Source: DAOTVS01 sp034436375 (GTDB lineage: Bacteria; Chloroflexota; Anaerolineae; SpSt-313). Taken from it: 24,994 nt of DNA. Made by a program: the position numbers and the translations under genes. Under the pieces are notes generated by a model. That model was not told the DNA's origin, made no database searches, and saw only the letters and a list, made by a program, of their open reading frames with translations. Location of the stretch: assembly GCA_034436375.1 (NCBI GenBank), contig DAOTVS010000291.1, positions 1 through 24,994 of the forward strand, written 5' to 3'. Below, piece by piece: positions 1-7,231 of the stretch (position 1 is the first letter of the stretch; each line of letters starts with the position of its first letter).

Positions 1-1
1 G

Positions 2-601
2 GGCATGAAGTTCTGGGGCGTGGCCCTCACCGTGCGCTGCGTGCCCACCAACCGGCCCATGTGGCCCCTGGCCACGACCGAGGAGATCGTGGATGCTCAC
101 AGCATCTGGTTCAAGGAGGTCGGCAACGTGAGCGTGGGCAAGCTCATCCGCCCTGGCCATGTGATCGTCACCGATACCGGCGGCTCGGGCGAGGTGGGCT
201 ATTGGGGCTCCAACAACAGCCTGGGCTGCATCGCTGCTGGCGCCGTCGGCATCGTCACCGATGGCTATTGTCGCGACACGGCCGAGGTTGTGCTCCAGCG
301 CACACCGATTTGCGCGCGGGCGCGGGGGCGCACGATCATCCCCGGCCGCATTGAGACGGTGGAGGTGCAGACGCGCATCGCTTGCGGCGGGGCCCAGGTG
401 CGGCCGGGCGATATCGTGGGTTGCGACGATGACGGCGTGGTCGTGGTGCCGCTGGAGGTGGCCGCACAGGTGGCGGTGCATGCGCGCGCCATCCTGCTGG
501 CCGATATGCGCAGCCGGCGCAATCTCTACGAGCGCCTGGGCATGCCTTTTGATGAGACAGTTGACTATGAGGCGGTAGAGGCCTACTACAGCCAGTTTTG
601 A
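2..601 (+). CDS. RraA-family protein (HMG aldolase/oxaloacetate decarboxylase-like), 5' truncated
   Basis: The reading frame is open to the left edge. An ATG lies at 5, but the protein there already aligns with the middle of the RraA N-terminal domain (a FWGVALTVRC stretch), so about 30-50 residues are missing upstream. From that ATG the visible part is 198 residues. The family signature is clear: VIVTDTGGSG (53-62), then AAGAVGIVTDGYCRD (77-91), whose Arg90-Asp91 pair matches the substrate/metal-binding Arg-Asp of 4-hydroxy-4-methyl-2-oxoglutarate aldolases. Known members either cleave C-C bonds in 2-oxo acids (metal-dependent retro-aldol or decarboxylation) or bind RNase E. Next to catabolic genes, the enzymatic role is more likely. 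The stop overlaps the region just before the next gene's RBS, so the two are probably co-transcribed. The exact substrate is unknown. Confidence 0.85.
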   Translation, partial: GMKFWGVALTVRCVPTNRPMWPLATTEEIVDAHSIWFKEVGNVSVGKLIRPGHVIVTDTGGSGEVGYWGSNNSLGCIAAGAVGIVTDGYCRDTAEVVLQRTPICARARGRTIIPGRIETVEVQTRIACGGAQVRPGDIVGCDDDGVVVVPLEVAAQVAVHARAILLADMRSRRNLYERLGMPFDETVDYEAVEAYYSQF

Positions 602-615
602 TCTGTGGAGGCATA

Positions 616-1653
616 TTGTCGGAACGAGTTTCACTCGCGGCGGCCCTGGAGGCGGCGCAGCGGCGCACGGGGGTCGTTATGCCCGTGTACCTGCCGCGCG
701 GGGGCAATGCGGAGTGCGCCGAGGCGCTGCTGCGCGATACGGTGGCGGCCTGCTGCGCCTTTGTGGCGGACCCGGGCACCATCTGCCTGAGTGTGGACGG
801 CGAGGACTGCGGCGCTGCGGTCTGCCAGGAACTGAGCCGGGAGTTTGGCGTGGCGACCTGCGCGGCCCCCGTGAACCGCGGCAAGCTCCAGGCCGTGAAC
901 AACGGCATGCGGTACCTGTTGGAATTGGGACCACTGGACTATGTGGCCATCCTCGACGATGATGGGGATCATTCTCCCCACGAGCTGCCGACCCTCTTGC
1001 GTGCAGCGCAGCATATCCAGGCGGAGGCGGGCGAGCGGCGTGTGTTGATCCTGGGGTGCCGCAGCTCGCGCCACCGGCCGATGGGCTTTCTGCGCGGCGA
1101 GCTGGAGGAGCTGGCCGATCGCATGCTGCTGGATGCCCTGGTCTATCGCGCTGCTGTGAGCGGCCGGCCGCTGCACCTGGAGTACGCCACCGCTCTGGCC
1201 GAATATCCGGACTTTCACTCGGGTTACAAGCTCTTCAGCCGGGCTGCGGCTGAGGATGTCTTCCTGGCTGAGCCGCGGCTCATGGGTGTTTCGGAGGCCT
1301 GTTACTACCGGCATGCTGTGGAGGCGGTGATGACCGTCGAGGCGCTGGAGTGCGGCACCATCCTCGGGTTAGCGAACCGGAACACCCTTAACCGCCAGCC
1401 CGTCACGACCTTTGGCCTGCTCGACCGCAGCCAACTCACCGCGGACATGATCATCTGGCCGTGCAAGCGCCTCGGCGTGCCGGGGGCCTTTGTGCGCCAG
1501 TGGCTGGCCAACCATGTGCCACGCCTCTTGCTGGAGACGCTCTCGCCGCAGGGCAAGGCCGAGCTGGAGGCGGTGTGCAAGCACGTGCTTGCCGCATTCC
1601 TGGCCGGCCCGGGCGACGGGGCGGCGCCGCCCCGCCAGCCCCTGTTTCTGTAG
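616..1653 (+). CDS. GT-A-fold glycosyltransferase-like protein
   Basis: 345 residues. The TTG at 616 is preferred because GGAG (606-609) lies 6 nt upstream; an alternative TTG at 598 has no RBS and would overlap the previous stop. The N-terminal half has a family-2-like layout: a beta-alpha start (VVMPVYLPRGG), then NRGKLQAVNNGMRYLL, then the acidic cluster LDDDGDHSPHELP (about 114-126), which resembles the DXD nucleotide-sugar/metal site. The C-terminal half (YPDFHSGYKLFSR, then PRLMGVSEACYYRHAVEAVM) is unlike any family I can name. No membrane segment is obvious, so it is probably cytosolic. It lies 15 nt after an RraA gene and 10 nt before a PPC-domain gene, an odd setting for a glycosyltransferase. 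Family assignment is moderate; donor and acceptor are unknown. Confidence 0.6.
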   Translation: MSERVSLAAALEAAQRRTGVVMPVYLPRGGNAECAEALLRDTVAACCAFVADPGTICLSVDGEDCGAAVCQELSREFGVATCAAPVNRGKLQAVNNGMRYLLELGPLDYVAILDDDGDHSPHELPTLLRAAQHIQAEAGERRVLILGCRSSRHRPMGFLRGELEELADRMLLDALVYRAAVSGRPLHLEYATALAEYPDFHSGYKLFSRAAAEDVFLAEPRLMGVSEACYYRHAVEAVMTVEALECGTILGLANRNTLNRQPVTTFGLLDRSQLTADMIIWPCKRLGVPGAFVRQWLANHVPRLLLETLSPQGKAELEAVCKHVLAAFLAGPGDGAAPPRQPLFL

Positions 1654-1663
1654 GAAGGTCCTC

Positions 1664-2092
1664 ATGTACACACAGAGCATCGCCCTGGGGCGTGTGGTGA
1701 TGGCGCGCCTGGACCCCGGAGAGGACTTGCTCCAGGCGATCGGCCGGGCCGCGGCGGAGAATAGCGTCGCCAACGGCCTCATCCTGAACGGTGTCGGCTC
1801 GATCAACCGCTACCACGTGCATGTGGTCGCGCTGCCCACCCTACCGACAAGGGATGAGTTCATCTGGGGTGAGGGGGCGTTCGACATCCTCTCGCTCTCG
1901 GGCCTGGTCATTGCCGGCCGCGTGCACGCGCACATCACCCTGGCCAATGAGCAAGGCGCCCTCGGCGGCCACCTGGAGGAGGGCACCCGCATCCTGACCT
2001 TTGCCGTGGTGACCCTGGGCGATGTGGGGGACGTGGACCTCACGGGCTGGGATTCTGTGGGGCGGCTGGAGGACATAATAAGTAATAAGTAA
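1664..2092 (+). CDS. PPC-domain (DUF296) protein
   Basis: 142 residues from ATG 1664; the RBS AGGAAGG (1652-1658) overlaps the previous gene's stop. The whole protein is one plant-and-prokaryote-conserved (PPC/DUF296) domain. Visible marks are LILNGVGSINRYHVHVVALP (39-58), the histidine pair GRVHAHITL (85-93; His88, His90), and GGHLEEGT (101-108; His103), which together resemble the metal site of bacterial PPC proteins. Members form trimers; plant versions carry AT-hooks, while bacterial single-domain versions have unclear roles, often called DNA-binding. No AT-hook is present here. The last residues (ISNK) and the stop are encoded by an AATAAGT tandem repeat, so the original C-terminus may have been altered by repeat insertion. 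Confidence 0.8.
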   Translation: MYTQSIALGRVVMARLDPGEDLLQAIGRAAAENSVANGLILNGVGSINRYHVHVVALPTLPTRDEFIWGEGAFDILSLSGLVIAGRVHAHITLANEQGALGGHLEEGTRILTFAVVTLGDVGDVDLTGWDSVGRLEDIISNK

Positions 2093-2107
2093 TAAGTAAT
2101 AAGTAAT
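2077..2107. repeat. AATAAGT heptamer tandem repeat, upstream arm
   Basis: Four exact copies of AATAAGT (2077-2104) plus AAT. The array begins inside the PPC gene and provides its final codons and TAA stop. Its right end (2096-2108) pairs with 2214-2227 as an inverted copy with one indel. Confidence 0.9.
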
Positions 2108-2213
2108 GCGGAAGGCTGCCATTTCGGAGCATGCTCTGTTTTCCTGGGCGTTCGTCTCAGCGAGCCCTACACGAAGCACCGGGCACGTGAAATAGCAATC
2201 TTACGTATTGCTT

Positions 2214-2261
2214 CATTAACTTATTACGATCCGTGCGACCTCACGCATCACGTATCACGGT
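2214..2261. repeat. Inverted partner of the heptamer array plus TCACGYA heptamers
   Basis: CATTAACTTATTAC (2214-2227) is the reverse complement of the upstream array end apart from one inserted base. It is followed by three 7-bp units TCACGCA, TCACGTA, TCACGGT (2241-2261), ending 9 bp before the GGAGG of the next gene. The gap between the two arms (2108-2213) shows no gene. Confidence 0.75.
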
Positions 2262-2279
2262 GAGATCACTGGAGGTATC

Positions 2280-3173
2280 ATGGCAGACAAACCTACAATC
2301 GGTTACATTGGCCTGGGGATCATGGGCAGGCCGATGTGTCTCAATCTGTTGCGTGCGGGGTTCCCGCTGGTGGTGCATAACCGCAGCCACGGCAAGGTGG
2401 AGGAACTGGCGGCAGCCGGTGCAGCAGACGGCGGCTCGGCCCAGGGCGTGGCGCAGCGGGCTGAGATCATCATCACCTGCCTGCCCGATACGCCCGATGT
2501 GCAGCAGGTGATCGCCGGGCCGGGCGGCGTGCTGGCGGGGATCAGCCCGGGCAAGATCATCGTCGATATGAGCACCATTTCGCCGGTGGCTACGCGCGAG
2601 TTGTGCGCCCAAGCCGAGGCGCTGGGGGCGGAGATGCTCGACGCCCCCGTCTCTGGCGGTGAGGCTGGCGCCATCCAGGGGACGCTCTCCATCATGGTGG
2701 GGGGTAAGGCAGAGGTGCTGGAGCGCGTACGGCCCATCTTTGCCGTGCTGGGCAAGACGGTCACCCATGTGGGTGGCTCGGGTGCGGGCCAGGTTTGCAA
2801 GGCCTGCAACCAGGTGGTGACGGCGCTGACCATCGAGGCCGTCAGTGAGGCGCTGGTGCTGGCCGCCAAGGCGGGGGTGGACCCGGCGCGCGTGCGGCAG
2901 GCTCTGCTGGGCGGCTCGGCGCAGAGCCGGGTGCTGGAAGTGCACGGCCAGCGCATGCTCGAGCGCAATTTCGAGCCGGGCTTCCGCTCGCGCCTCCACC
3001 ACAAGGACCTGAAAATCGCCCTCAGCACGGCCCGCGAGTACGGCGCCGCCCTGCCCACGGCCAGCCTCGTGCATGAGCTCTACTCGGCGCTCATCGCCAT
3101 GGGCAAGGGCGACCGCGACAATTCGGCGATCGTGACCCTGCTGGAGGCGCTGGCAGGGCTTAATCTCCGTTGA
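2280..3173 (+). CDS. 3-hydroxyisobutyrate/tartronate-semialdehyde reductase family dehydrogenase
   Basis: 297 residues, the full family length, from ATG 2280 with GGAGG at 2271-2275. An N-terminal Rossmann fold carries GLGIMG (11-16) and HNRS (33-36), where Arg after the second strand favours NADP(H). The substrate-binding signature is DAPVSGG (121-127). The catalytic Lys is K174 in GQVCKACNQ. The C-terminal helical domain includes HHKDLKIAL, as in 2-hydroxy-3-oxopropionate (tartronate semialdehyde) reductases. The reaction is NAD(P)H-dependent interconversion of a beta-hydroxy acid and its semialdehyde; with an RraA aldolase nearby, reduction of tartronate semialdehyde to glycerate is a reasonable but unproven guess. 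3-hydroxyisobutyrate dehydrogenase or succinic-semialdehyde reductase (GHB type) remain possible. Its 3' end overlaps the convergent PIG-L gene by 14 bp. Confidence 0.88.
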   Translation: MADKPTIGYIGLGIMGRPMCLNLLRAGFPLVVHNRSHGKVEELAAAGAADGGSAQGVAQRAEIIITCLPDTPDVQQVIAGPGGVLAGISPGKIIVDMSTISPVATRELCAQAEALGAEMLDAPVSGGEAGAIQGTLSIMVGGKAEVLERVRPIFAVLGKTVTHVGGSGAGQVCKACNQVVTALTIEAVSEALVLAAKAGVDPARVRQALLGGSAQSRVLEVHGQRMLERNFEPGFRSRLHHKDLKIALSTAREYGAALPTASLVHELYSALIAMGKGDRDNSAIVTLLEALAGLNLR

Positions 3174-3870
3174 TGATCATCCGCCGGTACGACTCGGCGG
3201 CGGCCAGGCCCTGGCTGCGGCCTTCCTCCTGCGCCCAGTTACGCACTCCCTCCGCGCCCTCTGCGTCGACCTGGCTCTTATGCTGCTGCAGGGCCCGCAC
3301 CTTGAGGTCGAGGGTCGAAGAGATGTCGATCCACACGTTGGGCTCGGGCGAACCGTGGATGTAGACGGCGTTCACCCGGTGCGGCTCGAACCCCTCTGCC
3401 AGCAGCTCGGGAAAGATGTAGCGCGTCTCTGCCGAGGGAAAGACGGCATCCAGCGCCGCCGAGCCGGCGGCCCGGTGATCAGGGTGGTTGAGGTAGCTAT
3501 CGCCGTAAAAGCGCACGGTGGGGTCAGAGCAGATGACGATTTCCGGCCGCCAGCGACGGATCTCGCGCGTCAGGTCGCGGCGCAGGGCGAGCGTCGGCTC
3601 CAGCGTGCCGTCGGAATAGTCCAGGAAGGTCACGTCCTGCACGCCCAGAATGGCGCAGGCGGCGCGCTGCTCGGCCATGCGCACGGGGGCCAGCGCCCAG
3701 GGCGTTACGGCGGGGTCGTTGGAGCCCCGGTCGCCCCGGGTGCAGAGGACATAACTCACCCTGCAACCCCGGCTTGCCCAGAGGGCCACCGTGCCGGCCA
3801 CGGTAAACTCGGCATCGTCGGGGTGGGCCACAATAACCATCGCCCGTTTGGGGATCGTGTTATCGATCAT
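3160..3870 (-). CDS. PIG-L/LmbE-family N-acetylglucosamine-type deacetylase
   Basis: 236 residues from the ATG ending at 3870, chosen over an upstream in-frame ATG at 3957 because AGGGAGAG lies about 8 nt before it and a promoter sits between the two. Zn-deacetylase motifs are VAHPDDAEF (14-22; HPDD at 16-19) and NHPDHRAAG (128-136; His129 and His132). Family members are metal-dependent and remove N-acetyl from GlcNAc conjugates (PIG-L, MshB, BshB). BshB-like thiol synthesis or a xenobiotic/glycan deacetylase cannot be separated by sequence alone. No signal peptide or TM segment, so cytosolic. The gene stands alone on the minus strand. Confidence 0.88.
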   Translation of the reverse strand: MIDNTIPKRAMVIVAHPDDAEFTVAGTVALWASRGCRVSYVLCTRGDRGSNDPAVTPWALAPVRMAEQRAACAILGVQDVTFLDYSDGTLEPTLALRRDLTREIRRWRPEIVICSDPTVRFYGDSYLNHPDHRAAGSAALDAVFPSAETRYIFPELLAEGFEPHRVNAVYIHGSPEPNVWIDISSTLDLKVRALQQHKSQVDAEGAEGVRNWAQEEGRSQGLAAAESYRRMIINGD

Positions 3871-3906
3871 GGCAATACTCTCCCTTGGTTCAGTGCATCG
3901 GGGGGG

Positions 3907-3935
3907 ATTATAGCCCTCAGCAGGACCGCTGCCAA
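3907..3935 (-). promoter_or_regulatory. Promoter for the PIG-L gene
   Basis: Read on the minus strand: TTGGCA (3935-3930), a 17-nt spacer, then TATAAT (3912-3907). This is a near-consensus housekeeping sigma promoter about 37 bp before the chosen start codon, and it supports the internal ATG. Confidence 0.8.
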
Positions 3936-4082
3936 AGAGGGGGACGCTTGATGCCATATCGTGGATCGGATCCCATGCTCACAAAGGGGTGTATCGCAAA
4001 ATGATCGGGGGCTTGGGAGATAGCCGGGCAACGTGGGCTGCCGGCCCGTCTCTACAAGGTCGCCGCCCGGCCCTAACCCAAG

Positions 4083-4164
4083 GAGGGTAAGTGGATGGTC
4101 TGGATGGCGCTGCAGCCGCTCCGCAGAGCGGCTGCAGCGCCATCCAGACCATCCACTTACCCTC
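4083..4164. repeat. Perfect 39-bp inverted repeat with 4-nt loop
   Basis: The arm 4083-4121 is an exact reverse complement of 4126-4164, separated only by CGCA. It begins GAGGGTAAGTGG and ends CCACTTACCCTC. No T-run follows (CTATAAAGG), so it is not a standard intrinsic terminator. It lies between the divergent PIG-L and brnT promoters, in a gap with no gene (3936-4243). Confidence 0.95.
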
Positions 4165-4243
4165 TATAAAGGTCCGTATCGGGGTAGCGCGCAGCAGGAA
4201 AGCCGGTTGCCAACGATTTTGGGCCATATCCCTAAGTCAAAGC

Positions 4244-4272
4244 TTGACATATGCGCGAAACGAATATACAAT
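4244..4272 (+). promoter_or_regulatory. Promoter of the brnT-antitoxin operon
   Basis: TTGACA (4244-4249), a 17-nt spacer and TACAAT (4267-4272). This is an almost perfect housekeeping promoter; the predicted start is about 4279, giving a leader of about 38 nt before the brnT ATG. TA promoters are usually repressed by the antitoxin, so the operator probably overlaps this site. Confidence 0.85.
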
Positions 4273-4316
4273 CAATATGCATGGTGTGTGCACTCGGGTA
4301 TGCGCTGAGGCCAACA

Positions 4317-4589
4317 ATGAAGCTCATCATCGAAGAATTCATCTGGCTTGACTGGGTGATAGAAAAGATACTGGAGAAGCACGGTGTCGATCCGGATGAG
4401 GTCGAGCAGGCCTTCTTCAATCCTCCCTACAAAGTGCGTCGGAGTGATTCCAGCAAGTACCTGCTTTATGGAAGGACAGAGGCAGGCCGTTGTCTGTTCA
4501 TCGTTTTCGCCTGGCAGGAGAGGGCCGTCAAAGTGATCTCAGCCCGAGACATGACACCTGCAGAGCGCCGCAATCTGGCAGGGAAATGA
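4317..4589 (+). CDS. brnT: BrnT-family type II toxin
   Basis: 90 residues from ATG 4317, with GAGG (4307-4310) 6 nt upstream. An in-frame start at 4251 would lie inside the promoter and is rejected. The N-terminus (FIWLDWVIEKILEKHGVDPDEVEQAF) corresponds to the BrnT helix ending in KHGV. The later strands (YLLYGRTEAGRCLFIVFA, then AVKVISARDMTPAERR) match the RelE-like beta-sheet and the conserved ISAR motif. BrnT toxins are ribonucleases that arrest translation. The next gene is a CopG-type antitoxin beginning 7 nt later, so toxin-first order is kept as in brnTA. DUF4258 is the alternative family, but the partner and the ISAR motif favour BrnT. Confidence 0.82.
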   Translation: MKLIIEEFIWLDWVIEKILEKHGVDPDEVEQAFFNPPYKVRRSDSSKYLLYGRTEAGRCLFIVFAWQERAVKVISARDMTPAERRNLAGK

Positions 4590-4596
4590 GGTGCGT

Positions 4597-4863
4597 ATGA
4601 GCAAGTTGCCGCATTTTGAGAGCGAGCAAGAGGAAGCCGAGTTCTGGGCAACGCACGATTCTACAGAGTATGCGGAAGATTTTGCCCCAACAGACGTATC
4701 CTTTGTGGATGCGCGCCCGCGCAAGACCCAGATCTCGCTGCGCCTGGACCGCGAGAGCATCACGGCTCTCAAGAGGGTTGCCGAGCGCAAAGGGGTGGGT
4801 TACCAAACCTTGATCCGCATGTGGGTCATGGAGCGCCTGGAGCAGGAACGGCCCGGCGCCTGA
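4597..4863 (+). CDS. CopG/BrnA-type antitoxin
   Basis: 88 residues. ATG 4597 has GAGG at 4588-4591; a GTG at 4591 is possible but would fall on the RBS. It starts with KLPHFESEQEEAEFWATHDS, typical of the CopG-antitoxin family (PF12441-like), followed by an acidic linker and a ribbon-helix-helix region: RKTQISLRLDRESITALKRVAERKGVGY, then QTLIRMWVMERL. The RHH strand (QISLRL) would bind DNA as a dimer and repress the shared promoter, and the acidic N-terminus probably covers the toxin. The pair is compact and looks intact. Confidence 0.85.
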   Translation: MSKLPHFESEQEEAEFWATHDSTEYAEDFAPTDVSFVDARPRKTQISLRLDRESITALKRVAERKGVGYQTLIRMWVMERLEQERPGA

Positions 4864-4956
4864 GCACCTGCTCGCGCTGCGGCCAAAGCTTGCTGCCAAT
4901 AAGGGGGGTAGGGCGAGAGTCCTGCCTCTTTTGCGTTAGTTTGTGAAAAGCCGTGA

Positions 4957-4985
4957 TTGACTTGTCTTGGATTGCGTTATATACT
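4957..4985 (+). promoter_or_regulatory. Promoter upstream of the DeoR gene
   Basis: TTGACT (4957-4962), a 17-nt spacer, TATACT (4980-4985). It predicts a leader of about 165 nt before the DeoR start. No riboswitch fold or further ORF was recognised in that leader (4992-5159), and the stretch 4864-4956 holds nothing identifiable. Confidence 0.8.
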
Positions 4986-5159
4986 GGAATCATAAACATT
5001 GGCAAGCCTGGACATTCTTCACCTCATCCTCACGGAGGCCCGTGGTGGGTAATGACAGCACCCTCAGTTCTCCTCTGCAGCGCCTGGAGCGTCCGCGCGT
5101 GAGGGCTTTAACTCGGGAGCCCGGCATGTACTGCTGCCCAGAAATGGGTGGTGAGGGCC

Positions 5160-5942
5160 ATGTCTGAGCAACCCCGGGCCTTGCTGGCCGAGGAGCGGCG
5201 GGCGCGCATTGCCGCGCTGGCGGCGCAGCAGGGGGCGGTGCGGGTAGACGAATTGAGCGCGCTTTTTCAGGTGTCGGAAGTCACCATCCGCAGCGATCTC
5301 GATGTGCTGGCCGAGCGGGGTCTGCTGGTGCGCGACCGGGGCGGCGCCCTCGCCAACGCGCGCGCCGGCCTGGTGACCGCTTTTGAGCAGCGCGCCGGCC
5401 AGAACCTGGAGGAAAAGCGCCGCATCGGCCGCGCCGCGGCCCAGCTGGTGCAGCCTGGCGACACGATCATCATGGACGCTGGCACGACGCTCATGGAGAT
5501 GGCCCGTTGCTTGCGCGATGTGGCCCCCCTGACCGTGGTGACCAACGCCCTCAACGTGGCACTGGAGCTGGGCGGCCGGCCCGATGTGCACGTCATCCTG
5601 ATTGGGGGCTCTCTGAGCCGCGACACCATCAGCACAATCGGCCCACAGGCCGTGCACGACCTGGGCGAGCTCTTGGTGCACAAGGCTTTCCTGGGCGCCC
5701 ATGCCGTGGACCCGGAGGCGGGCCTGACCGATGCCTCGTTGGAGATTGCCCAGGTGAAGCGAGCCATGATCCGCGCCGCCCGCCAGGCGATTCTGCTAGC
5801 CGATGCGGCCAAGTGGGGCCGGGCTGGGCTGGCCAGGGTAGCGCCCCTGCGCGCCGTGCATAGCCTCGTGAGTGACGAGGGCCTGCCCACCGAGGCGCGC
5901 CGGGCCTGCGCCGAAGCGGGAGTGCAGTTGCTCATTGCCTGA
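5160..5942 (+). CDS. DeoR/GlpR-family transcriptional regulator
   Basis: 260 residues. ATG 5160 is chosen with GAGGG just upstream; GTG codons at 5148 and 5151 are alternatives because the ATG spacing is short. The N-terminal winged helix-turn-helix covers roughly 10-62: the RRARIAALAAQQGAVRVDELSALF region, then VSEVTIRSDLDVLAERG and LLVRDRGGAL. The DeoRC sugar-phosphate sensor follows: GDTIIMDAGTTLMEMA, VVTNALNVALEL, IGGSLSRDTISTIGP, KAFLGAHAVDPEAGLTD. These regulators usually repress adjacent carbohydrate operons and release DNA on binding a phosphorylated intermediate. It sits directly before the long same-strand catabolic cluster (6185-15762), so it is the likely local repressor, with the effector an intermediate of that pathway. 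Confidence 0.93.
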   Translation: MSEQPRALLAEERRARIAALAAQQGAVRVDELSALFQVSEVTIRSDLDVLAERGLLVRDRGGALANARAGLVTAFEQRAGQNLEEKRRIGRAAAQLVQPGDTIIMDAGTTLMEMARCLRDVAPLTVVTNALNVALELGGRPDVHVILIGGSLSRDTISTIGPQAVHDLGELLVHKAFLGAHAVDPEAGLTDASLEIAQVKRAMIRAARQAILLADAAKWGRAGLARVAPLRAVHSLVSDEGLPTEARRACAEAGVQLLIA

Positions 5943-6019
5943 GCCAGGCAGGCCTCACGCGGAGAACGTGGAGGCGCGGAAGGTGGTATGCAACCGCAGG
6001 CGGGCGCAGTAGTTGTAGA

Positions 6020-6036
6020 CGCGGCATGTTGCCGCG
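6020..6036. repeat. Short palindrome CGCGGCA-TGT-TGCCGCG
   Basis: A perfect 7-bp stem with a 3-nt loop in the gap after the DeoR gene. It is a REP-like intergenic palindrome; a terminator role is unlikely because no T-run follows. Confidence 0.6.
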
Positions 6037-6074
6037 GGCCTGGCTGATGTCTTCTGATGTGCAACCGTCCAGCC

Positions 6075-6155
6075 AAAGGCACCAGGCCACAAAGACGCAC
6101 AATAGACATGTATCGTCTCCTTGGTGGCCCTTTGTGTCTTTGAGCCTTTGTGGTG
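6075..6155. repeat. Inverted pair of CACAAAG-type repeats
   Basis: The left arm (6075-6102) contains CCACAAAGACGCACAA. The right arm (6121-6155), read in reverse complement, contains CACCACAAAGGCTCAAAG and CAAAGACACAAAGG. The arms are imperfectly complementary and built of units about 10-11 bp long. The right arm ends 18 bp before the GGAGG of the next gene. No gene lies in 5943-6184. Confidence 0.7.
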
Positions 6156-6184
6156 AGTGGGTGATTGCTTAACGGAGGTGAGCT

Positions 6185-7198
6185 TTGGCGATGACTCCGC
6201 GCGAGCGCGTGCAGCTCGCTATCCGGCACCAACAGCCCGACCGGGTGCCCTACCATTTTGGCTATACTCAGCCCTGCCGGCGCAAGGTGGAGGCCTATTA
6301 CGGCACGGCCGGCCTGGATGACCTCCTGGACGATCACCTGGCCATCTTCAAGGCGCGGCCGCAGGAATCCTGGCGGCAGCTCGGGCCGGAGCTCTGGCGC
6401 GATGAGTGGGGCGTCGTTTGGGACCGCTCCATCGACAAGGATATCGGCGTGGTCGCCCAGCGCCCATTGGCAGGCCGCTCGCTCGAGGGATATACCCTGC
6501 CGGACCCGCACGACCCCTACCGCTTTGCGCGCCTGCCCGCCTTTATCGCGGCCAATGCGGAGCGCTTCCGCATCGTCAGCCTCGGCTTTTCACTGTATGA
6601 GCGCGCCTGGGCGCTGCGCGGCATGGCGGACCTGCTGGCGGATATGATCGAGGCGCCTACCTTTGTGGATGAAGTGCTCGACGCCATCATGGCCTGGGAC
6701 CTGCAGGTGATCGCCGACGCCGCCCGCTATGACGTCGACGCCATCCTCTTTGGTGACGACTGGGGCCAGCAGCGGGGGCTGATCATGGGGCCACGGCTAT
6801 GGCGGCGCTTTATCAAGCCGCGTATCGCTGTGCTCTACCAGGCGGCGAAAGAGGCTGGCAAGGCCGTCTTTATCCACTGCTGCGGCAAGGTGCAGGAGCT
6901 CTTCCCCGAGTTGATCGAGCTGGGGCTGGATGTGTTCAACCCTTTCCAGCCGGAAGTGATGGACCTGAACGAGATGAAGGGGCTCTACGGCGACCGGCTG
7001 TCGTTCTACGGCGGCATGAGCATCCAGCGCATCCTGCCCTACGGCACGCCGCAGGAGGTGCGCGCCGAGGCCCGCCGCCTCATGGCCGAGATCGGCCAGG
7101 GAGGTGGCTATATCTTTGCCCCCTCGCACGATATGCCGGGGGATATCCCCATCGAGAACCTCGTCGCCATGATCGAGACCGTGCGGGAGTACGCGTAG
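6185..7198 (+). CDS. URO-D superfamily protein (corrinoid-methyltransferase-like)
   Basis: 337 residues. TTG 6185 sits 6 nt after GGAGG (6174-6178); the ATG at 6191 is the alternative. It starts with the superfamily opener MTPRERVQLAIRHQQPDRVP. Later motifs are DAILFGDDWGQQRG (185-198), VFIHCCGK (228-235; H231 and C233 give the H-x-C zinc pair of MtaA/MtbA-type methyltransferases) and FYGGMSIQRILPYGTPQEV. True heme-pathway HemE is unlikely, since it lacks the HemE N-terminal pattern and is not near heme genes. Such paralogs are common beside carbohydrate genes in Chloroflexota and planctomycete-type genomes, with mostly unknown reactions. A methyl or carboxyl transfer on a pathway intermediate, or demethylation of a methylated sugar, is possible. 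Confidence 0.85.
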   Translation: MAMTPRERVQLAIRHQQPDRVPYHFGYTQPCRRKVEAYYGTAGLDDLLDDHLAIFKARPQESWRQLGPELWRDEWGVVWDRSIDKDIGVVAQRPLAGRSLEGYTLPDPHDPYRFARLPAFIAANAERFRIVSLGFSLYERAWALRGMADLLADMIEAPTFVDEVLDAIMAWDLQVIADAARYDVDAILFGDDWGQQRGLIMGPRLWRRFIKPRIAVLYQAAKEAGKAVFIHCCGKVQELFPELIELGLDVFNPFQPEVMDLNEMKGLYGDRLSFYGGMSIQRILPYGTPQEVRAEARRLMAEIGQGGGYIFAPSHDMPGDIPIENLVAMIETVREYA

Positions 7199-7231
7199 AT
7201 TCGGCCTTGTTGTTGCCAAAGGAGGAGAGTC

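Noticed and set aside
2077..2107. CRISPR or phase-variation tract
   Set aside because: Units are 7 bp without spacers, so it is not a CRISPR array. The tract is at the gene's last codons, so slippage would only change the tail.
4083..4164. Intrinsic terminator
   Set aside because: The stem is far longer than usual and no T-tract follows on either strand.
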